This document shows, piece after piece, positions 58,917 to 64,000 of a stretch of DNA of 64,000 bases (positions are counted from its first letter, which is position 1; each line of letters begins with the position of its first letter). A program made the position numbers and the translations under genes. The stretch comes from Lichtheimia corymbifera B2541. Taxonomy: Eukaryota > Mucoromycota > Mucoromycetes > Mucorales > Lichtheimiaceae. Location of the stretch: positions 186,001-250,000 of the forward strand of contig JNEU01000906.1 in assembly GCA_000697475.1 (NCBI GenBank), read 5' to 3'. The notes beneath the pieces are model-generated. The model ran no database searches and was not told the DNA's origin. It saw nothing but the letters and a program-made list of their open reading frames with translations.

Positions 58917-60464
58917 ATGTCCAGCAGTTCACTACCACCCTTGCGTGTTGTGTATTGGACACGTTGGTTCAATGGGCTCATGTTTGACGGTAATGGATCC
59001 CCTCCTCCCTCATTCTCTTTGAAAAGTAAATGCTCATCGACATTGTATAGGCCAAGATCTCGGCTTAAATGAGCGAGAATGTCCTATACCAAAAGGCTAT
59101 AATATAAGCGGCGAACCATGGTGCACGATAACGCCTTCCCTGGAGGATGTTGGAAATGCTGCTGGTGTAGTATTCCATGCTGCCGATTATTATCCATCGA
59201 CGGTACCTGATCGTAAGTGTGTGCCTGTCAATGCGTTGCTAGGATACAAATGGCTGATGATGGTGTTTGTAGGTATCGAGAATCAGCCATGGATCCTTCA
59301 AACACAAGAATCGCCACTCACAGCACCCTTTCGAGCTGAAAAGCATCGTATGGAGCCGTTTACCTATCTCGCCTCTTACCACCTCAAAAGCTCGTTCCTG
59401 TTTTCATATTACTCGCCGGCTATTATGGACATTGCCAATCGCCCACTTCCTAGCAACTTTATGGATACCAAGACGACAAAGGCGCCCATTGTATGGATCG
59501 CACGCAATTGCCAGGCTTCAAGTGGACGACAGCACTATGTCGCTGAATTGATGAAATATATCAAGGTGGATAGCTACAGCACTTGTTTGAACAACCAAGA
59601 CTTTCCAGATGACAAGACACGCATGGAATTGATGAGCGAGTACAAGTTTTATTTGGCTATTGAGAATGCCAACTGTGATGATTATGGCAAGTCATTTCTT
59701 TTCTATTGCGCGTGCCAAGACATCGTCGTGATACTAAAACGAGAATGACTATAATAGTGACGGAGAAACTTTTTGACACCTTTCTTGCTTCTACGGTGCC
59801 CATTGTCGATGGACCCAAATCGTATGATGGCTTTATACCCAATGAGAGATCCATTATTCGCATGGATGCCTATCCTGACCCACGTGATCTTGCTGCCTAT
59901 ATCGATTACCTTGACAAGAACGATACAGCCTATTTGGAGCATCTATCATTCCGCACCCAAGTGCTTGATGTAGCACCGAGAGATCGATTGGATCCTTCCT
60001 TCATTGGTAATTGGAGTGACCCAGCACTGCATAATCAGCGTAATAGCTGGTGTTCGATTTGTCGAGGCATGGTGCCCTGGTGGAATGCACGAAGCAATCA
60101 TGGTCCGCCTCCCTCACTGGATGATAATCGTCTTGTCGTCGATGATACTTGCTCACCCAAGGGCAAATGGGATTATGTACTCAATGGTCCACCCTACATC
60201 CCCGAATGGGAGCCATCCAAACCATATACCATATCGTCGGCCAATGACACCACCATCAGCAGCAACTTGCCTGAAGAAGATGAATATGATCTATTTGGTA
60301 CCGTGGATGATATCACCACAGCACGACTCATTTGGATGGTTGAAATTCTAGCGGGCGCCTTATTTATCAGCATTGTCTTTGGTGTCACCTTCAAGAGACG
60401 ACGACAACAACAGCTCATCAAGAAAAGCAAACAAGCCAAAATGGATCATGAGATGTGTATATAA
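58917..60464 (+). CDS. GT10 alpha-fucosyltransferase with C-terminal membrane helix (451 aa)
   Basis: Four exons join in phase: 58917-58989, 59051-59212, 59273-59686 and 59758-60464. The third intron has a GC donor (GCAAGT). A TAA directly precedes the ATG at 58917, which fixes the start. The protein shows AGVVFHAADYY, KAPIVWIARNCQASSGR, YKFYLAIENANCDDYVTEKLF and STVPIVDGP, which are the acceptor and GDP-fucose binding blocks of family GT10 alpha-1,3/4-fucosyltransferases. There is no N-terminal signal anchor: the start MSSSSLPPLRVVYWT runs straight into the catalytic fold. A hydrophobic helix at about residues 407-427 (IWMVEILAGALFISIVFGVT) followed by KRRRQQQ would anchor the C-terminus in the membrane. 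The enzyme should transfer fucose from GDP-fucose to a glycan; fucose-containing wall polymers are known from Mucorales. The exact linkage is unknown. Confidence 0.9.
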
Positions 60465-60684
60465 TAAGCCCATTTCCCTTTACTTTAATGTACAATATAC
60501 AAGGTCCCCACCCGACTCCTTCCTTCCTTCCTCCATCTCGATGCGTGTTCTCTCTCTCTCTCTCATCATGAATCCAAACGAGCTAAATGGTTGTTCATCA
60601 GGATATAAAAAAAGAAACTTCTCATTTCACTATACTACAATCAATGTACAAGAGTTTTGATGGATATATTCGGATCAAATAGTG

Positions 60685-63123
60685 CTATGCAACACGATTG
60701 CCTTTTCCTTTGCGTTGATGATGACGACGATGGTCCATGGTGGTGGTAGGTGTAGTAGCAGTAGTAGTAGTGCTGTAAGGAGTTGATATCGCATCTGTTG
60801 TTGTGGATGTGGGTGGAATCGAGGGTGGTAATGGAGGTGGTGGTGGAGGTGGTGGTAGAGGGCCATGTGTCAAATCATCAATCACAGGTGGATCGTCTTC
60901 GAAATCACTTGTTGCTCCAGAAATGCATTCACCAGCACGACGTGCTTCCACTTCTCTCAATCGCCGTCGCCGTTCACGCCGCCGACGATAGTAACCGCCT
61001 TTACGTCGAGCCGCTTCCAATCCACGACACAAGATCTCGTATTGGCAAAACACACATATCCATTCGTCCGGATCAGGATTACGTATCAATGCAATGTCAG
61101 ATACAAGTGCTTGGTTGCTCTTGTTATGGGAATCGTCGTCATTGACCTTTTTCTTCCTGGATCCTTTTTTCCCACGTTTGGTATTTGCTGATGACACTGT
61201 CACTGGTTTATCTACGATGGTCTTACTTGGCTCATTGGGGTGGTGGTCATTTGCTTTTCCTTTTTTCTATCATGTTGGTCAGCCACACATGCCAATAAAT
61301 AAATAAAAAGGGCAGCGTGATGAACTCACCTTAGTTGTAGCAGTAGATATAGATTCATTTCTCTTTGCTCGTGCGGTGACAGTAGGTAAGGATTGTGTTA
61401 ATGTCGATGAATGCGGGGGTGGAGGTGGAGGAGGTGATGCAATGGTTGATTTTGTTGTTGATGATGCTGATGGAGGTGCTGGAGGAGGGAGAGGCGGAGT
61501 AATAGAAGGTGCAACAGGTGTCATTGCTTGTCGTAGTACATTCGATAATCCCAAAGATGCTGATTTTGGTCGGGGTAAATCATCCAGCGTGGGTAACCCT
61601 TTCAGCTGATCACGTGTTCGTTTATCCATGGCAAAGTCAAATGCTGATTCTGGTAATTGAATACCAGGTGTTATCCGCGAACCATCCGCTGCTATGTTGT
61701 TGCTATGACTACTGCTGTTGTTGCTGTTATTCCTCCATTTGCGATCCTTTCTTCTGAGAGTTGACTTTCTTTCATCATATTCTGCTGATGGTAATGAGGT
61801 TGATTCGCTGCCCGTACTTCGTTTCATCTTTTTGGCGTTATCTCGGTAGCTGGAATCATCACCCGTAAAGACTTCTTGGAAAAGACAATTTGGATCATCT
61901 GCCAAAGATAGTCTGCTCATTCCCCAATCTTCATGTTCTGAATATCTTTGTTGTATCTCGCGAGCAGGAGGTGAGAATTGCCAAATGTAAGGTGCTAATG
62001 GTGGTGATGATGATGATGATGATGTGGTATTATTGTTTGCTGATTGCTGTTGATCTTTATCATTGGAGGTGGCTTTCTGTAATCCTTTGCGTTTCCATCG
62101 AGGTTTTGGGAGAGGAAGGATCTTTCGATGTTGCAAGTGCTGGGGTAACTTTGAAATATCCGAATTGGTAGGAATCATGCTGCCGGAATGTCGACTATGC
62201 TGAGCATTTGTTTGTCCATCATCGCTCTCATATTCGTTTTGTTCATCATCATCGTCGCCGTCCTCATCATCGTACGCTGTAGAATAAAAGACATTGGGTG
62301 TCGTAATCTTCCCTCCTCCTCCTCTGTATCGACGAATATTGATGTTGCTGCGAGGGCTCGATGTCGCTAAAGGCTCTTTGGATGTGAATGAAAATCGAAA
62401 ATCTGAAGGTGATAGTGCACTTGGTTTGCTATCTGAAAAATGTGGTTGGTGTCTCAATAGCTGACTAATACCGATATACTCTCTCTTTCTTTACCTGCAT
62501 TGTCATCGGTATTGTTGGTGGATAAAGAAGACTTGTTGGATTCAAACATGAAATTGAAAATGGTATTGTTGTTGTTGGATGGATGATATTCCTCGGGTGG
62601 TATATGATGAAGCGTGTCACGACCCATTTGACGACTCTTCATGATAGCAAGCAAGTGATCAATGTTGGCTGTAGCTTCATTAATGGTATCATTCGGATCC
62701 TTCCTTGTGCCATTGCCAGCAAGCATAGATATGAATTCTTCTAGTCCCTCTTGACTTTTGGTCTCGTTATCACTTGCCCTGCTTTCGGTTGCTGTTGTTG
62801 TTGCTATGCACTCGGCTGTTGTTGTCGTCGTTGCTGAAGTCTCCTCCAGGCGTAGCAATGATGACTCTGATGTTCGTTGTAGACGTCTGGACATTGTATC
62901 GACCTTGACACCATTCAGGTCGGTCAAGTTATAAGCAGTATAAGACCTGGTTCTCGATAATGTATTAACTGGGAGGTTACAACCTGCACAGAGAGAGAGA
63001 GACGGACCTTGGGTGTCAGCAGGAACGGAACAAGAGTAGAGCACGTACAATCATACCAGAGATGGGTTGAACTGCAGATACAGGCACGTCCTCTTTGTTC
63101 GTTGTTTCAATGAGAGATGACAT
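60685..63123 (-). CDS. Uncharacterised 746-aa protein with CxxC motif and Arg-rich helix
   Basis: Four exons join in phase: 63123-63057, 62983-62495, 62432-61330 and 61266-60685. Most of the protein is low-complexity (Ser, Thr, Asn, Pro runs). A conserved-looking block lies near the C-terminus, about residues 605-665: NPDPDEWICVFCQYEILCRG followed by LEAARRKGGYYRRRRERRRR. A Trp-x-Cys-x2-Cys start with a basic helix after it occurs in uncharacterised fungal proteins, where it may form half of a zinc site. The end is a polyproline run (PLPPPPPPPP). An earlier motif, GLEEFISMLAGNGTRKDP, lies near residue 115. Function is not recognised; the basic helix could bind nucleic acid or serve as a nuclear signal. 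Confidence 0.72.
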
Positions 63124-63603
63124 TGAACAGTGGAGGAGGATACGTTGAGAATGAAGGAAGAGAGAGCAAGAGAGAGGGGAGGGTGGTGCGAGGGAGAGGA
63201 CGTATATACTTTCACAAGCCTGGCAAAATGACGCTGATAATGAATGAGTCTCCCACTTCCTCACACTGCAACTGCAGCCTTATCCTGAATCAAGCAACTC
63301 CGAATACGAGGGGCCATGTTGATGATACAAAGAACATTCAAACATGCATACACGTGATCCCACTTGTCTGTGCAGCAACAAAACATTGTCTTCATTCATT
63401 CTGTCTTCCACCTTGCTTCATTGATAAGGATGTTGGGGTTTATTTACCTATTTCGCACCGACAAGATTACGTGTAACAAGTTAGGAAAGATGTTCCTCCT
63501 CTTTTTCCCAACTATTTTAACCTTGTTCTTTTTCTTTTCCTCTTTCCCCTTTTCCATCCATCCAACAACCTTCTTCCCCCTTCAACTATGAACTCACTTT
63601 GCA
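63124..63603. other. Divergent promoter region
   Basis: It lies between the starts of the 746-aa protein (-) and glycogenin (+). A GAGAGA/CTCTCT-rich tract lies at about 63150-63200, and a pyrimidine-rich tract (TTCTTTTTCTTTTCC type) at about 63500-63590 leads into the glycogenin ATG. Confidence 0.5.
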
Positions 63604-64000
63604 ATGAAGGCTTATATTACCCTTATAACTAATGACACCTATGCACCGGGAGCACTCGTACTCGCTCATCGACTACGTGATATCGGCAGTATTCATGATC
63701 TTGTATGCCTTGTCACTCATCAAGTATCCAATCATGTCCGTGCTCTGTTACTGGATCGTTGCTATACGCGACTCGTGGACGTGCAAGAATTGTTCACCAC
63801 CCGATTCGAGAATCTTTTGTTACTTGGCCGACCCGAACTTGGTGCAACCTTGACCAAGATCCAGCTATGGGGATTAACTGAGTACACCAAGCTGGTCTTT
63901 TTAGATGCTGACACACTTCCTATACGCAACATTGATGATTTGTTTTCAAGACCGGCATTTTCAGCTGCTCCAGATACGGGTTGGCCTGATTGTTTCAACT
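63604..64000 (+). CDS. Glycogenin glucosyltransferase, 5' part (cut by the window end)
   Basis: The frame is open from ATG 63604 to the end of the window (132 codons). The GT8 family signature is clear: AYITLITNDTYAPGALVLAH, then LTKIQLWGLTEYTKLVFLD followed by ADTLPIRNIDDLF, which holds the DxD motif (DAD) for Mn-UDP binding, and FSAAPDTGWPDCFN. Glycogenin primes glycogen synthesis by glucosylating its own tyrosine. The self-glucosylated region and the C-terminal glycogen-synthase binding motif lie beyond the window. No intron is seen within the part present. Confidence 0.92.
   Translation, partial: MKAYITLITNDTYAPGALVLAHRLRDIGSIHDLVCLVTHQVSNHVRALLLDRCYTRLVDVQELFTTRFENLLLLGRPELGATLTKIQLWGLTEYTKLVFLDADTLPIRNIDDLFSRPAFSAAPDTGWPDCFN

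Overview
The window is nuclear DNA of a filamentous fungus, most likely an early-diverging one of the Mucorales (Mucoromycota). The genes are closely spaced and carry many short introns of about 50-70 bp with GT-AG ends and a few GC-AG ends. The recognisable proteins are fungal: alpha-aminoadipate reductase (LYS2), a KEI1-like inositolphosphorylceramide synthase subunit, an ERF2-type palmitoyltransferase, and a GT10 fucosyltransferase that suits mucoralean cell-wall chemistry. All exon models were joined by hand from splice sites and reading-frame phase; no transcript or database evidence was available.

Layout. 0.6-9.1 kb: a low-complexity 818-aa protein (-), a small predicted membrane protein (+), a secreted 8-cysteine mini-protein (+) and a PXA/PX/Nexin_C sorting nexin (+). 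9.4-14.1 kb: a repeat-rich block made of degenerate arrayed repeats, a core with broken ORFs, very long hairpins, a second array and a partial second core. 14.9-46.9 kb: mostly housekeeping genes. These are GH47 alpha-mannosidase (-), PAAF1 proteasome chaperone (+), UTP16 (-), ERF2 palmitoyltransferase (-), a MEA1-like protein (-), a DUF1772 protein (+), a cytochrome b5-acyl-CoA dehydrogenase fusion (-), mitochondrial aspartate aminotransferase (-), IWS1/SPN1 (+), a frameshifted pseudogene (-), LYS2 (-), KEI1 (-) and a kinesin-4-like motor (-). 49.1-53.1 kb: an inverted copy of the 9.4-13 kb block. 53.8-56.4 kb: a graveyard holding a fragment of IWS1, a second broken copy of the 33.6-35.4 kb pseudogene family, a RecQ-like helicase remnant and another repeat array. 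58.9-64 kb: GT10 fucosyltransferase (+), a 746-aa uncharacterised protein with a Cys-x2-Cys motif and an Arg-rich stretch (-), and the start of glycogenin (+), cut by the window end.

The genes do not form an operon or an obvious metabolic cluster. Glycosylation and secretory-pathway functions recur (GH47, GT10, KEI1, ERF2, the sorting nexin), but this may be chance. The most unusual material is the pair of inverted repeat blocks with nested palindromes about 36 kb apart, and the duplicated gene fragments beside the right-hand block.
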